Assembly: GCA_945865815.1 (NCBI GenBank)
Contig: CAMBFR010000008.1
Coordinates: 1-64,000, forward strand
Reading direction: 5' to 3'
Origin: Candidatus Sulfopaludibacter sp. SbA3
Lineage (GTDB): Bacteria > Acidobacteriota > Terriglobia > 20CM-2-55-15
DNA length: 64,000 nt
A program made the position numbers and the translations under genes. Position 1 is the stretch's first letter, and the number at the start of each line of letters is the position of its first letter. This document shows positions 38,208 through 46,731 of the stretch, in pieces. The notes under the pieces are model-generated. The model had not been told where the DNA came from, made no database searches, and saw only the letters and a program-made list of their open reading frames with translations.

Positions 38208-39086
38208 ATGAAACGCTCACTGGTGCTCGGAAGCATCGTTTTCGCCGGATTGATCCTTGCGCTGTTTGTGAATGCACAGCAGGCGCCGCTGGGCACAATC
38301 CAGAAGGTTGCGGACAACCTCTATATGATTCCCGGAGGCGGCGGGAACACGGCAGTCTATGTTGCGGCCAATGGCGTAGTGCTGGTGGATACCAAGCTGG
38401 CCAATAACGGCCAGGGGATTCTCGACCAGGTGAAATCGGTTACGCCGAAACCGATCACCCACATCATCAACACTCATACTCATGGTGACCACAACGGCAG
38501 CAACGAATTTTTCCCCGCCAACGTGGAGATCGTTGCTCACGAGAACACGGCGGCCAGCATGGCCAGGATGCCGGCGTTCCAGGACGCGAAGAAGTTCGCT
38601 CTTCCCGACAGGTCGTTCAACGACAAGCTGACACTGCTTACCGGAAGAGATGCCATTGACCTCTACTATTTCGGCCGCGCGCATACCAACGGTGACGCCT
38701 TCGTGGTGTTCCGCGCGCTGCGCGCCATGCATTCAGGAGATGCATTTGCGCAGAAGGGAACTCCTCTTCTGGATGCCAACAATGGAGGCAGCGGCGTGGC
38801 GATCGTGGACACGATGGCGAAGGCTGCGGCCGGCATCAAGGATGTGGATACTGTCATTCCCGGTCACAGCACGCTGATGAAATGGTCCGACTTCGTGGAA
38901 TTTGGCGAGTTCAACCGCGCGTTCCTCGATGCGGCGCGCGCCGCGCAACGCGCCGGCAGGACTCCGGAACAGGCCGCGGCTGAACTCAAGCTGCCTGAAA
39001 AATTCAAGGATTACGGCTTGGCGCGCGCAGGCGCGAACATGACCGCCATTTTTGCCGAGCTATCTCGTGCGGAGCTATCTCGATAG
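38208..39086 (+). CDS. Exported metallo-beta-lactamase-fold hydrolase
   Basis: This 292-residue protein has an N-terminal signal (about residues 1-23) and the metal motif HTHGDH at 90-95, with further ligands in the RAHTNGD and PGHS segments. The substrate is unknown; it need not be a beta-lactamase. An AGAGG ribosome-binding site precedes ATG 38208. The last codons carry a short duplicated AELSR sequence, and the 3' end overlaps the convergent GNAT gene by 12 nt. Confidence 0.85.
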   Translation: MKRSLVLGSIVFAGLILALFVNAQQAPLGTIQKVADNLYMIPGGGGNTAVYVAANGVVLVDTKLANNGQGILDQVKSVTPKPITHIINTHTHGDHNGSNEFFPANVEIVAHENTAASMARMPAFQDAKKFALPDRSFNDKLTLLTGRDAIDLYYFGRAHTNGDAFVVFRALRAMHSGDAFAQKGTPLLDANNGGSGVAIVDTMAKAAAGIKDVDTVIPGHSTLMKWSDFVEFGEFNRAFLDAARAAQRAGRTPEQAAAELKLPEKFKDYGLARAGANMTAIFAELSRAELSR

Positions 39087-39617
39087 ATTCGGATTGCGCA
39101 GCCGGTAAAGGACATGCCGGCGAAGGCGATGTCCTTCCGGCAGCCGGGGATGATCGAAATCCTCGGCGGGATCGTGAGTCATGCCGAGCTTTTCCATCAT
39201 TCGGCGGGACGCGATATTCTGGGGAGCCGTGAACGAGACGAGCGCGTCGATACCCAGGCTTTCGAAAGCAAACCGGATCACTTCACGCGAGCCCTCCGTC
39301 GCAAGGCCCTGGTTCCAATAAGGCACACCCAGCCTCCATCCGATTTCAACGCAGGGCGTAAAGTGCGCCTGAAACGTGGCGACGTGCAGGCCAATGAAGC
39401 CGATGAGCTTTGCGCCCTCCTTCAACTCGGCTGCAAAGAGGCCAAAGCCGTGGTTGTCGAAATGGGCTTCGGTTCGGTCCACGAATTGATCGCTTTCCTC
39501 GCGAGTGAGGCATTTCGGGAAGAATTCCATGACGCGCGGGTCCGCGTTCATTTCCGCGAACGGTTCGCGGTCGGCTTGTTTCCACCGTCGAAGCAGCAGG
39601 CGATCAGTTTCGAGCAT
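39075..39617 (-). CDS. GNAT acetyltransferase, RimJ/RimL-like
   Basis: This 180-residue protein has the N-terminal LETDRLLLRRW and the GLATEGSREVIRFAFESLG acetyl-CoA-binding region of RimJ/RimL-type N-acetyltransferases. The substrate is unknown. The start was set at ATG 39617 because the family sequence begins there; ATG 39662 is an alternative. It is convergent with the upstream hydrolase gene. Confidence 0.83.
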   Translation of the reverse strand: MLETDRLLLRRWKQADREPFAEMNADPRVMEFFPKCLTREESDQFVDRTEAHFDNHGFGLFAAELKEGAKLIGFIGLHVATFQAHFTPCVEIGWRLGVPYWNQGLATEGSREVIRFAFESLGIDALVSFTAPQNIASRRMMEKLGMTHDPAEDFDHPRLPEGHRLRRHVLYRLRNPNLSR

Positions 39618-39729
39618 TCCCAGATTCTGAGGCTTCGGCGCCGGTGTTGTCCATAGCGGCATCGATCCGTTTCCGGCCGGTGACGGACCATGGGACGGCC
39701 GTTCGTTTATTGTGACAAGATGACCAGAT

Positions 39730-39747
39730 ATGACCATAATGGGTCAT
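39730..39747 (+). promoter_or_regulatory. Operator-like palindrome over the vapBC start
   Basis: ATGACC-ATAATG-GGTCAT is a 6-bp inverted repeat that overlaps both a CATAAT -10 box (39735-39740) and the antitoxin ATG (39746). A TTGTGA lies at 39710-39715. This is the expected layout for autorepression by a toxin-antitoxin complex, with an almost leaderless message. Confidence 0.5.
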
Positions 39748-40000
39748 GCGAACCGCCAAGATTGCCGAATTGAAAGCCAACCTGAGCGCCTACCTGGCGG
39801 AGGTTCGCAAAGGCGAAACCGTTGTTGTATGTGACCGGGCGACGCCCATCGCGCGCCTTGTGCCGTTCGATGAAACTGATGATTTGACGATATTGAGCGC
39901 TGTCGATTCTTCCCGCGAGATCCGAAAGATCAAGGCGCCTAAGCTGCAGAAAGCGGTCGACATCGACAAGTATCTGGCCGAATCACGAACGGACAAATGA
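39746..40000 (+). CDS. vapB: Phd/YefM-family antitoxin (VapB)
   Basis: This 84-residue protein has the Phd/YefM fold pattern AELKANLSAYLAEVRKGETVVV with CDRATPIARLVPF, followed by a C-terminal tail that would wrap the toxin. It overlaps the toxin gene by 4 nt. Such antitoxins repress their own promoter. Confidence 0.88.
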   Translation: MRTAKIAELKANLSAYLAEVRKGETVVVCDRATPIARLVPFDETDDLTILSAVDSSREIRKIKAPKLQKAVDIDKYLAESRTDK

Positions 40001-40410
40001 TCGTTTATCTGGACAGCAGCGTTATCCTCCGTGTTCTCCTGGGTCAAAAAAATACCTGGAAGGAGTGGGGACAGTGGGACCATGCCTACTCGAGTTCGCT
40101 GTTGCACCTGGAATCCCGGCGTGTAATCGATCGTCTACGCTTGGAGTCTGTATTGGACGACCACGGCGTGGCGCACATTGGCGCAGAACTTCGTCGCATT
40201 GAGCGGGCAATCAGCCGAGTCGCCCTCAGCCGGTCCGTTTTCGATCGCGCCGCGATGGCCATGCCAACGGTCGTGAAAACCCTCGACGCCATCCACCTGG
40301 CCACCGGCCTCCTGGTCCGTGAACGGCTTCACCAGGATCTCATCTTCGTCACACACGATGCCCAGCAGGCTACTGCCGCCCGTTCGCTCGGTTTCGAATG
40401 CGTAAGCTAG
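39997..40410 (+). CDS. vapC: PIN-domain toxin (VapC)
   Basis: This 137-residue protein is a PIN-domain ribonuclease. Acidic active-site residues are in place: Asp6 in YLDSS, Glu39, Asp97 in TLDAIHLA and Asp121 in VTHD. It is translationally coupled to the antitoxin. VapC toxins cleave tRNA or rRNA; the target is unknown. Confidence 0.9.
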   Translation: MIVYLDSSVILRVLLGQKNTWKEWGQWDHAYSSSLLHLESRRVIDRLRLESVLDDHGVAHIGAELRRIERAISRVALSRSVFDRAAMAMPTVVKTLDAIHLATGLLVRERLHQDLIFVTHDAQQATAARSLGFECVS

Positions 40411-40456
40411 AAAGCAGTTTGTGATCACCAGCGTGCCGCGGAGGGGGCTATCCTCA

Positions 40457-40558
40457 ATGCCACTTCACGTAAAAAAGGACACTGTTCGCCTTAAGGACAA
40501 GGCTGATGCCCTGATGCTGAAGGAGCGGTTCGGTCTGACAGACGAGAAGGAAGGGTAG
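40457..40558 (+). CDS. 33-residue ORF, possible antitoxin remnant
   Basis: An ATG at 40457 opens a 33-residue reading frame beginning MPLHVKKDTVRLK and ending at TAG 40558, immediately before the next ORF. It may be the stump of a short antitoxin. I do not recognise a family. Little else is seen in 40411-40941, apart from this and the next frame. Confidence 0.3.
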   Translation: MPLHVKKDTVRLKDKADALMLKERFGLTDEKEG

Positions 40559-40765
40559 ATGCCACTGAGAAAGTTCCGCACCGCCGAAGAATTGAATCAA
40601 CCGATCTGGCGGCGCGCGGGCGGCTCTGCGCTCTCTCGCGCAATCGCCGCCGTGTGGAACTTTGGGTGCCGAACCCGTCCTCGAACGATTCCGCCCGGCG
40701 TCAGAAAATTTCGATCCATCACCGAGATGAAAGACCACCGGTCCGATGGCGGCAGAGGCGAATAG
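40559..40765 (+). CDS. 68-residue conserved-looking protein of unknown function
   Basis: This frame starts directly after the preceding stop and encodes MPLRKFRTAEELNQPIWRR, then a middle with SALSRAIAAVWNFG and a basic ending PPGVRKFRSITEM. The alternating pattern resembles a short unnamed protein family seen in many soil bacteria, from memory only. It sits just after vapBC and could belong to another toxin-antitoxin-type pair. Confidence 0.45.
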   Translation: MPLRKFRTAEELNQPIWRRAGGSALSRAIAAVWNFGCRTRPRTIPPGVRKFRSITEMKDHRSDGGRGE

Positions 40766-40941
40766 CGAACGGCCACTGGCTCAGTTCAAGGAAGGCGGGT
40801 TAAGCGCAACATATTGGATCCACCTCGCTGGAACTCGAACGGGACGGGGATCACTTCCGCTGTTGCAAAAATGTCTCATACTCTTCCGCGTTCCGGCCCC
40901 ATGGGCAAATCACACCTCCGAGGTCAAAATCGGATGGCATC

Positions 40942-42465
40942 TCAGCACTTCATGATTCTTCGGATTTCGCTTTGGTCTTCCGCGGAGGGTAAAGACCAGT
41001 CCTTTGCGTAGTGAAAGATGCCGTGCACGGATTCCGACCCGAAACGATCGTCGATAATTTCGAGATGATCTCCCGTCACCAGCGCCGGATGGCAAACGCC
41101 GCAGGCGCGGCATAACTGCAGCAGTTCCTTGCGCAGCGTGGTCACGTAATTGGCGAAGCGGGCGGCCTTCAGCTCGGGATCAAGCCCGCGCATCAGCCAT
41201 TTGTTCTGGGTCGCCACGCCGGTGGGGCAGCGGCCTGTGTGGCATCGCTGGGCCTGGATGCATCCGATGGACATCATCGCTTCGCGTCCGACGTTGATCA
41301 TGTCGCAGCCGAGGGCGAAGGCGAAGAGCGCGTTTTCGGGAAAACCGAGCTTGCCCGATCCGATGAACATCACGTTGTGATGCATGCCGCTCCTCGCAAA
41401 CTCGCTGAAGACGCGGCCCATGCCCTGCTTGAATGGGAGAGCGACGTGATTGGAAAAAACCAGGGGCGCCGCGCCGGTGCCTCCTTCGCCGCCGTCGATC
41501 GTGATGAAGTCCACGCCGCGTCCCGTCGTATTCATCTGGTGCGCAAGCTCGCGCCAGAAAGCCTGCTCGCCGACGGCGGACTTGATGCCGACCGGCAGGC
41601 CCGTGGCATCGGCAAGGCGTTCGACAAAATCGAGCAGGCTGTCCACGTCGCTGAACGCCGAGTGGCTCGATGGGCTGATGCAGTCCTTGCCCATGGGAAC
41701 GCCGCGCATTTTTGCAATCTCCGGCGTGACCTTGGCCGCGGGAAGAACGCCACCGAGTCCGGGCTTCGCGCCCTGGCTTAACTTGATCTCGATCGCGCGG
41801 ACGGGGCTCCCAGCCACTGTTTCGAGAAAGCGGTCCATCGAAAAACTGCCGTCCGGATTCCGGCAACCAAAGTATCCGGTGCCGATCTGCCAGATGATTT
41901 CTCCACCGCTCCGGTGGTAGGACGAAACACCGCCTTCGCCCGTGTTCTGGAGGCAGCCCGCAATCTTCGCCCCGCGATTGATGGCCTCAATGGCGCGCGC
42001 GCTCAACGAGCCAAAGCTCATCGCCGACGAATTGACAACCGAAGCCGGACGGAAGGCCTTCGCCCGCCCGCGATAGCCGCCCAGGATCTTCGCCGCCGGA
42101 AGCGAGTAGTTCGGGTCGTAACCGGGCTCACCAGGATGGGGCGAGTTCAGCGGAAAGGTCGCGTGCTTGATCACCAGATAGTTGGGCGAGAGTTCGACTT
42201 CGTTGTCGGTTCCGAAGCCGAAGTAGTTGTTCTGCCGCTTCGATGAGGCGTAGATCCAGCTTCGCTGGTCCCGGCTGAAGGGGCGCTCTTCGTTGTTGTT
42301 CGTGACGATGTACTGGCGCAACTCCGGACCCACCGCCTCAAAGATGTAGCGGAAGTGGCCAATGATGGGGAAGTTTCGAAGGACCGCGTGCTTGCGCTGG
42401 ATGAGGTCGTAAATGACAACACACGCGATAAGGAACAGGCCAACAGCTATCCACATGGCCGTCAT
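40942..42465 (-). CDS. FMN-binding glutamate synthase-family protein
   Basis: This 507-residue protein has one N-terminal membrane helix (residues 3-22) followed by a domain of the glutamate synthase FMN type: SSMSFGSLSARAIEAINRGA-like region, KLSQGAKPGLGGVLPA, IDGGEGGTGAAP, and CHTGRCPTGVATQ with iron-sulfur-type Cys near the C-terminus. It lacks the amidotransferase domain, so it is not full GltB. Its donor and acceptor are unknown. It is a single gene on the minus strand. Confidence 0.87.
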   Translation of the reverse strand: MTAMWIAVGLFLIACVVIYDLIQRKHAVLRNFPIIGHFRYIFEAVGPELRQYIVTNNNEERPFSRDQRSWIYASSKRQNNYFGFGTDNEVELSPNYLVIKHATFPLNSPHPGEPGYDPNYSLPAAKILGGYRGRAKAFRPASVVNSSAMSFGSLSARAIEAINRGAKIAGCLQNTGEGGVSSYHRSGGEIIWQIGTGYFGCRNPDGSFSMDRFLETVAGSPVRAIEIKLSQGAKPGLGGVLPAAKVTPEIAKMRGVPMGKDCISPSSHSAFSDVDSLLDFVERLADATGLPVGIKSAVGEQAFWRELAHQMNTTGRGVDFITIDGGEGGTGAAPLVFSNHVALPFKQGMGRVFSEFARSGMHHNVMFIGSGKLGFPENALFAFALGCDMINVGREAMMSIGCIQAQRCHTGRCPTGVATQNKWLMRGLDPELKAARFANYVTTLRKELLQLCRACGVCHPALVTGDHLEIIDDRFGSESVHGIFHYAKDWSLPSAEDQSEIRRIMKC

Positions 42466-42530
42466 TGTAGGGTAAGCGCGGAACAGACGATAAAGAATGC
42501 TGACGGCGGTTCCGGATTCCGGCCCTCATT

Positions 42531-42565
42531 GACTGCAGGGGCGGTCCATGGCCGCCCCTGCAGTC
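42531..42565. repeat. 14-bp perfect hairpin at a gene end
   Basis: GACTGCAGGGGCGG (42531-42544) and its complement (42552-42565) enclose a 7-nt TCCATGG loop. It lies between the pseudogene stop and the glutamate synthase-like start, both on the minus strand. No T-run follows in either direction, so it is more like a palindromic repeat than a terminator. Confidence 0.7.
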
Positions 42566-43645
42566 AGAAGCATCCAACCACGCAGTTGCCGGTGCTATGG
42601 AACTCCATTGTCATGCCGCTCAAGGGTACGTAGACAGGTACGCTCCTCCGGCGAGACGCGCGCATGGGACCCTGTTCCAGGATTTCAATGAAACGGGCCG
42701 TGCGGGTGCCGGCGATTGCGCTTCCGTTTTGCGTAGCGGCCTCATTTGCGTGTGAGGGGATTACCGCAACCGCACCGATAAGGTCGGTGACGGCGTAGGC
42801 GGCCTCCTCCGGTCCGGTGGTGAAGTTGTCGCCAATGTTAATGACGACGAGTTTGGCCCCGTACAGCCCCCGGACAACGCTCCTCATCTCGTCTGCCAGT
42901 CCCGTGTCCCCCGAGAGGTAAACACTTAAACCATTCGTAAATGACACGACGAACCCATTTGCGGGACCGACGTAAGCCCCGAGACCGTTCTCCGCGAGGA
43001 TTGTCCGAAGGGAGGCGGAAAGGTAGGCGTTGGGGAGATCGTTCGGATGTTCCGCGTTTACCGTGGCGATCTGAACGCCCTGGTTCGCCGAAGTGTGGCG
43101 AACAGTCCGTTTGGAGCCAATACCCATGCCGGCGGTGCATGGCGCCGTCCGGGGAACGGTAAACTCGTTCGTCAATTCCGCTGTCGGACAGCCTGCGGTG
43201 TTTGCTCCGCGTACAACCGTCGTCATTCTTCCGAGAAATCCGGCCAGCCCTGGACCGGCAAGGATGGCGGAGTTTTTGGCCGCCGCTATTTCCGCTGTAT
43301 TTGTATTTGGCGCAGGGGCCGATGCCGATGTGCCGCAGCTGCCCGAGCCCGAGTTGGGATCCTGGTCAGCCGGTTGCTGCCCATATGGTCGCTGTGCGCG
43401 TGGGAAACCAAAATCACGTGCACCTCGCCAAGGCGGGAATCCGTTCCGCCGGCGACGGTGTTGCCGGGGTCATAAAGGATACGTACGCCGGTTGGGTCTT
43501 CAAACAGAAGCGCGCGATCCTGGCCGCAAAATTCTCCGGTGCGCGAGCCAAGGGGAGTGACCTTCACGTTCTGGGCCTCGGCCACAAGCGAGGTTGCGAA
43601 CAAGGAAATTGTGAAAAAGAATGGAACGAGAACATTCGCCTTCAT
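42564..43645 (-). pseudogene. Secreted metallo-beta-lactamase-fold gene with a frameshift
   Basis: Frame one starts at ATG 43645 with a signal peptide and runs to VSHAHSDHMGSNRL, the metal motif. Near 43370 the frame changes: sense continues in another frame as DQDPNSGSGSCGTSASAPAP and then through YLSGDTGL and IPSHANE to the stop at 42564. One missing base would explain both halves. The reassembled protein is about 360 residues. It is either a real pseudogene or a sequence error. Confidence 0.8.
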
Positions 43646-43654
43646 GTTGTCTCC

Positions 43655-43682
43655 TTGGGGGTGAGGCGCAAATAGTACAATC
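43655..43682 (+). promoter_or_regulatory. Candidate promoter of the glycosyltransferase gene
   Basis: TTGGGG (43655-43660) and TACAAT (43677-43682) are 16 nt apart, and the ATG at 43693 is 10 nt after the -10. The promoter lies in the short divergent gap next to the broken hydrolase gene. The leader would be very short. Confidence 0.4.
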
Positions 43683-43692
43683 CGCACGCCCT

Positions 43693-44844
43693 ATGAAGGT
43701 AATGTTTCTTATTCCTCACATCTCCGATGGCGGCGCGGAGAGGATTCTTTCGGAACTCTCGCAGAATCTCAGCGTGACCGAGCAGGTGCTGGTCGTCTTC
43801 GAGGAGAAGGCCGGATATCCATTTAAAGGCAGGTTGCTGTCACTGGATATGCCGATTGAGCGCGGGTCCGTCCTTAAGCGGGCGCGCGGCCTGATTCGAA
43901 GGGCGTGGAAGCTGCGGCGCATTCTTCGCGAGGAGCGGCCCGACACGGTCGTCAGCTTCATGGGAGAAGCGAACATCCTGAACAGTCTGCTGGCGCCGAA
44001 TCCCATTGTGACCGTCCACAATCACCTTTCGAGTCTCGCCGAACTGACGCGCGCCGGCGCCGCCGGCAAATTGGCGAAGATCCGGCTGTGGTTTGAAGAG
44101 CTCGCGGCTGAAGCCTTGATTCGATCCCTGTATCGGCGGGCGAGGGTCGTCGCGGTGTCCGAGATCATCAGGAAGGAAATGATCGAGCGTTTTCGTGTGC
44201 CCGAACGCCAGGTTGTTGTCATACCCAATGCGATCAACACCGGCGAGATCCGGGCGAAAGCGTCCGAGCCGGCGGCGTGCCCATGGAAACCGGGAATACC
44301 CGTCATTGTTACCGCAGGCCGGCTCACGCTGCAGAAAGGGCAGTGGCGCCTGATCCGCGCATTTGCGGAGGTGCGCAAAACCGTTCCGTGTCAGCTCGCG
44401 ATTCTGGGGACCGGAGAACTGGAAAGCGAGCTGAAATCTCTTGCGAGGAGCCTGGGCGTCGAGGCGGATGTGTACTTCCTGGGCTGGCAGGAGAATCCAT
44501 GGAAATTCATGGCCAGGGCCGACGTCTTTGTCCTGCCATCCATATCCGAAGGTTTTGGGCTTGTGATATTGGAGGCCATGGCATGTGGCGTTCCGGTAAT
44601 CGCAACAGATTGTCCGGGCGCCGCGCGTGAGATCCTGTTTCCGGAGTATGGCGTACTGGTACCACCTCTGGACCTTCTTACAAAGAACGTGGATCAGTTG
44701 TCAGGGGCCATCCTGCGAATGCTGCAGGATGGGGAGGCGCGGCAACGTTACGTCACGGCAGGTTTCGAGAGAGTGCGCCATTTCGAGTACCCGGCGTTCG
44801 TTGAGAAGTACCAGCGCTTGATCGAGAAGACTGCCGGGATGTAA
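43693..44844 (+). CDS. GT4-family glycosyltransferase
   Basis: This 383-residue protein has the GT-B fold of family 4: N-terminal PHISDGGAERIL, a middle VAVSEIIRKEM, and the C-terminal nucleotide-sugar motif EGFGLVILEAMACGVPVIATD with its EX7E pair. It probably transfers a sugar to a cell-surface glycan. The start was set at ATG 43693, where the family sequence begins. No other glycan genes are adjacent. Confidence 0.9.
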   Translation: MKVMFLIPHISDGGAERILSELSQNLSVTEQVLVVFEEKAGYPFKGRLLSLDMPIERGSVLKRARGLIRRAWKLRRILREERPDTVVSFMGEANILNSLLAPNPIVTVHNHLSSLAELTRAGAAGKLAKIRLWFEELAAEALIRSLYRRARVVAVSEIIRKEMIERFRVPERQVVVIPNAINTGEIRAKASEPAACPWKPGIPVIVTAGRLTLQKGQWRLIRAFAEVRKTVPCQLAILGTGELESELKSLARSLGVEADVYFLGWQENPWKFMARADVFVLPSISEGFGLVILEAMACGVPVIATDCPGAAREILFPEYGVLVPPLDLLTKNVDQLSGAILRMLQDGEARQRYVTAGFERVRHFEYPAFVEKYQRLIEKTAGM

Positions 44845-44863
44845 TCGGCTGGACAACTTGCCT

Positions 44864-44890
44864 TGTGGGCGCGGGGCGTCAGCCCCGTAC
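44864..44890. repeat. Palindromic repeat family, copy C
   Basis: TGTGGGCGCGGGGCGTCAGC followed by CCCGTAC matches the repeat unit in forward orientation, with one change in the loop side. It pairs with the reverse copy 27 nt downstream. Confidence 0.7.
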
Positions 44891-44916
44891 AAAGTCCAGA
44901 AAATGTCTGTTGATCC

Positions 44917-44943
44917 CGGCACGGGGCTGAAGCTCCGCGCCCG
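44917..44943. repeat. Palindromic repeat family, copy C'
   Basis: CGGCACGGGGCTGAAGCTCC with GCGCCCG is a reverse-oriented copy facing copy C. The two together form an inverted pair in the gap between the glycosyltransferase and PepSY genes. The rest of this 249-nt gap shows nothing else. Confidence 0.7.
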
Positions 44944-45093
44944 ATCAGCTATCGGCTTCCAGCGAGCACCACATTCCTGACGAAAGATTCAGGCAATCTT
45001 CAGATGCGGATCTCGGACTGATCGGTTTATCCTTGTGAGCCCTTCAACGCGACCCTCACGCTCCGTTACCGGTTCCAGTAAGGCGAGGTTCCA

Positions 45094-46650
45094 ATGAATG
45101 TTCGAAAGCTGCTCGACTGGCGCAAACTGCTGATCTATTCCCATCGATGGATGGGAATCGCGTTTGGTCTGCTGTTCTTCTCCTGGTTCGTTTCCGGAAT
45201 CGCGTTCATGTACTGGGGAATGCCGGTGCTCAGCGCTGAAGAACGGCTGGCGCATCAGGATAACGTGGACCTGTCGACTGCAACACTCTCTCCCATTGAA
45301 GCGGCCGACAGAGCCAGCGTTCTGCCGGGCGGATTGCGCATCGAGATGCGCGGCAATCGTCCGGTCTATCGGATTTCCGGATTCCCGGTGTACGCCGACA
45401 CCGGCGAGCCGGTGCAAGCCGTAGCCGATGATCTGAAGGCGTTGGAGATCATTCGCCGCTGGGCTCCCGAACATGCTTCCACCGTACGGTACGACGCGTA
45501 TCTGGAAGATTCCGACCAGTGGACTCTACAGGGCGCACAGCGCAACCAAATGCCACTGCATCGCATTGCCCTCGACGATGAAGCGGACACGTACTACTAC
45601 GTGGCGGCCGATACCGGCGAAATTGCGATGAAAACGGACCGCGTGAGCCGCTTCAAGGGATTCTGGAGCGGAGTGCTGCACTGGGTTTATTTCGTTCCGC
45701 TTCGAAAGCAAGGCTACTGGTGGAATCAGTTCATCATCTGGGGCTCCTTTGTCGGTGCGATCATGTGTCTCACGGGACTGTTCGTGGGCATTTGGCGATT
45801 GTCCCCCAGCCGCCGGTTCCGGCAAAAAGGTGAGAATTCGTTTACGCCTTATGCGGGATTGATGCGCTGGCACCACTACACGGGCCTGGTGTTTGGACTT
45901 CTCAGTTTCACCTTTGTGATCAGCGGCGCATTTTCCGTCAATCCATTCGGCATGTTTTCGGGAACACCGATGACTCCCGGGCAGCGGGAAGTGGTCACCG
46001 GACCCCCGAAGGGGCTGGAACTTGTCACGCTTGAAGCATTGAGGTCGGGAGTTGCGGCAATCAACCAGTCCTTTCCTGTAAAAGAAATAAATCTGATGCA
46101 GTTCCGGGGAGAGCAGTACCTCACAGCCAATCGGCCGCTCTCGGTAACGGAGCATCGGATGGTCTGGTTGGAGCATCCCGAGAAGGGAACGTTCACGAAG
46201 TTCCATGAGGACATCATGATGGACATTGCAAACGAGGCGATGGCCGGCGTTCCCATGGAAGACGCCACCTGGCTGACGGAGTATGACAACTACTGGCGCA
46301 GCCGCGACGGCTCACGCGCGCTTCCCGTGCTTCGCGTTCGATATCTGGATCCCGGCCGCACCTGGTTGTATCTGGATCCAAACCGCGGAACCATGTCCAA
46401 GCAGGAGTGGATCACCCGCGTCGACCGCTGGGCATACGCCGCGCTGCACGAATTCGATTTCCCGTGGCTCTACAACCAGCGTCCGCTCTGGGACATTGTG
46501 CTGATTCTGGTGAGCATTGGCGGAGCGGCCCTCAGTTTCACGACGCTATGGCCGATGTGCAAGCGGCTCGCCCGCCATGGCCGCCGTTTCATCAATGTAT
46601 TCCGCCCATCGCGCGCTCCGCGCCGGGTGGGACGCGTGGAGGCCGACTGA
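45094..46650 (+). CDS. PepSY-domain membrane protein
   Basis: This 518-residue protein has a first membrane helix in SHRWMGIAFGLLFFSWFVSG, two further helices near 219-236 and 266-284, one near the C-terminus, and PepSY-like periplasmic domains between. Several His lie at membrane edges (SHRWMG, LHWVYF, WHHYTG), typical of PepSY-TM proteins, which are often linked to metal uptake or reductase function. No partner gene is adjacent. ATG 45094 has a purine-rich site upstream. Confidence 0.85.
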   Translation: MNVRKLLDWRKLLIYSHRWMGIAFGLLFFSWFVSGIAFMYWGMPVLSAEERLAHQDNVDLSTATLSPIEAADRASVLPGGLRIEMRGNRPVYRISGFPVYADTGEPVQAVADDLKALEIIRRWAPEHASTVRYDAYLEDSDQWTLQGAQRNQMPLHRIALDDEADTYYYVAADTGEIAMKTDRVSRFKGFWSGVLHWVYFVPLRKQGYWWNQFIIWGSFVGAIMCLTGLFVGIWRLSPSRRFRQKGENSFTPYAGLMRWHHYTGLVFGLLSFTFVISGAFSVNPFGMFSGTPMTPGQREVVTGPPKGLELVTLEALRSGVAAINQSFPVKEINLMQFRGEQYLTANRPLSVTEHRMVWLEHPEKGTFTKFHEDIMMDIANEAMAGVPMEDATWLTEYDNYWRSRDGSRALPVLRVRYLDPGRTWLYLDPNRGTMSKQEWITRVDRWAYAALHEFDFPWLYNQRPLWDIVLILVSIGGAALSFTTLWPMCKRLARHGRRFINVFRPSRAPRRVGRVEAD

Positions 46651-46656
46651 CACTGT

Positions 46657-46685
46657 CTGTGGGCGCGGGGCTTCAGCCCCGTGCC
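46657..46685. repeat. Palindromic repeat family, copy D
   Basis: CTGTGGGCGCGGGGCTTCAG with CCCCGTGCC is a near-consensus copy just after the PepSY gene. It faces the interrupted reverse copy D', 33 nt further on. Confidence 0.75.
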
Positions 46686-46731
46686 AAACTCCAACAGGAA
46701 CTCTTCTTTTTGAACTTTGCACGGGGCTGAA

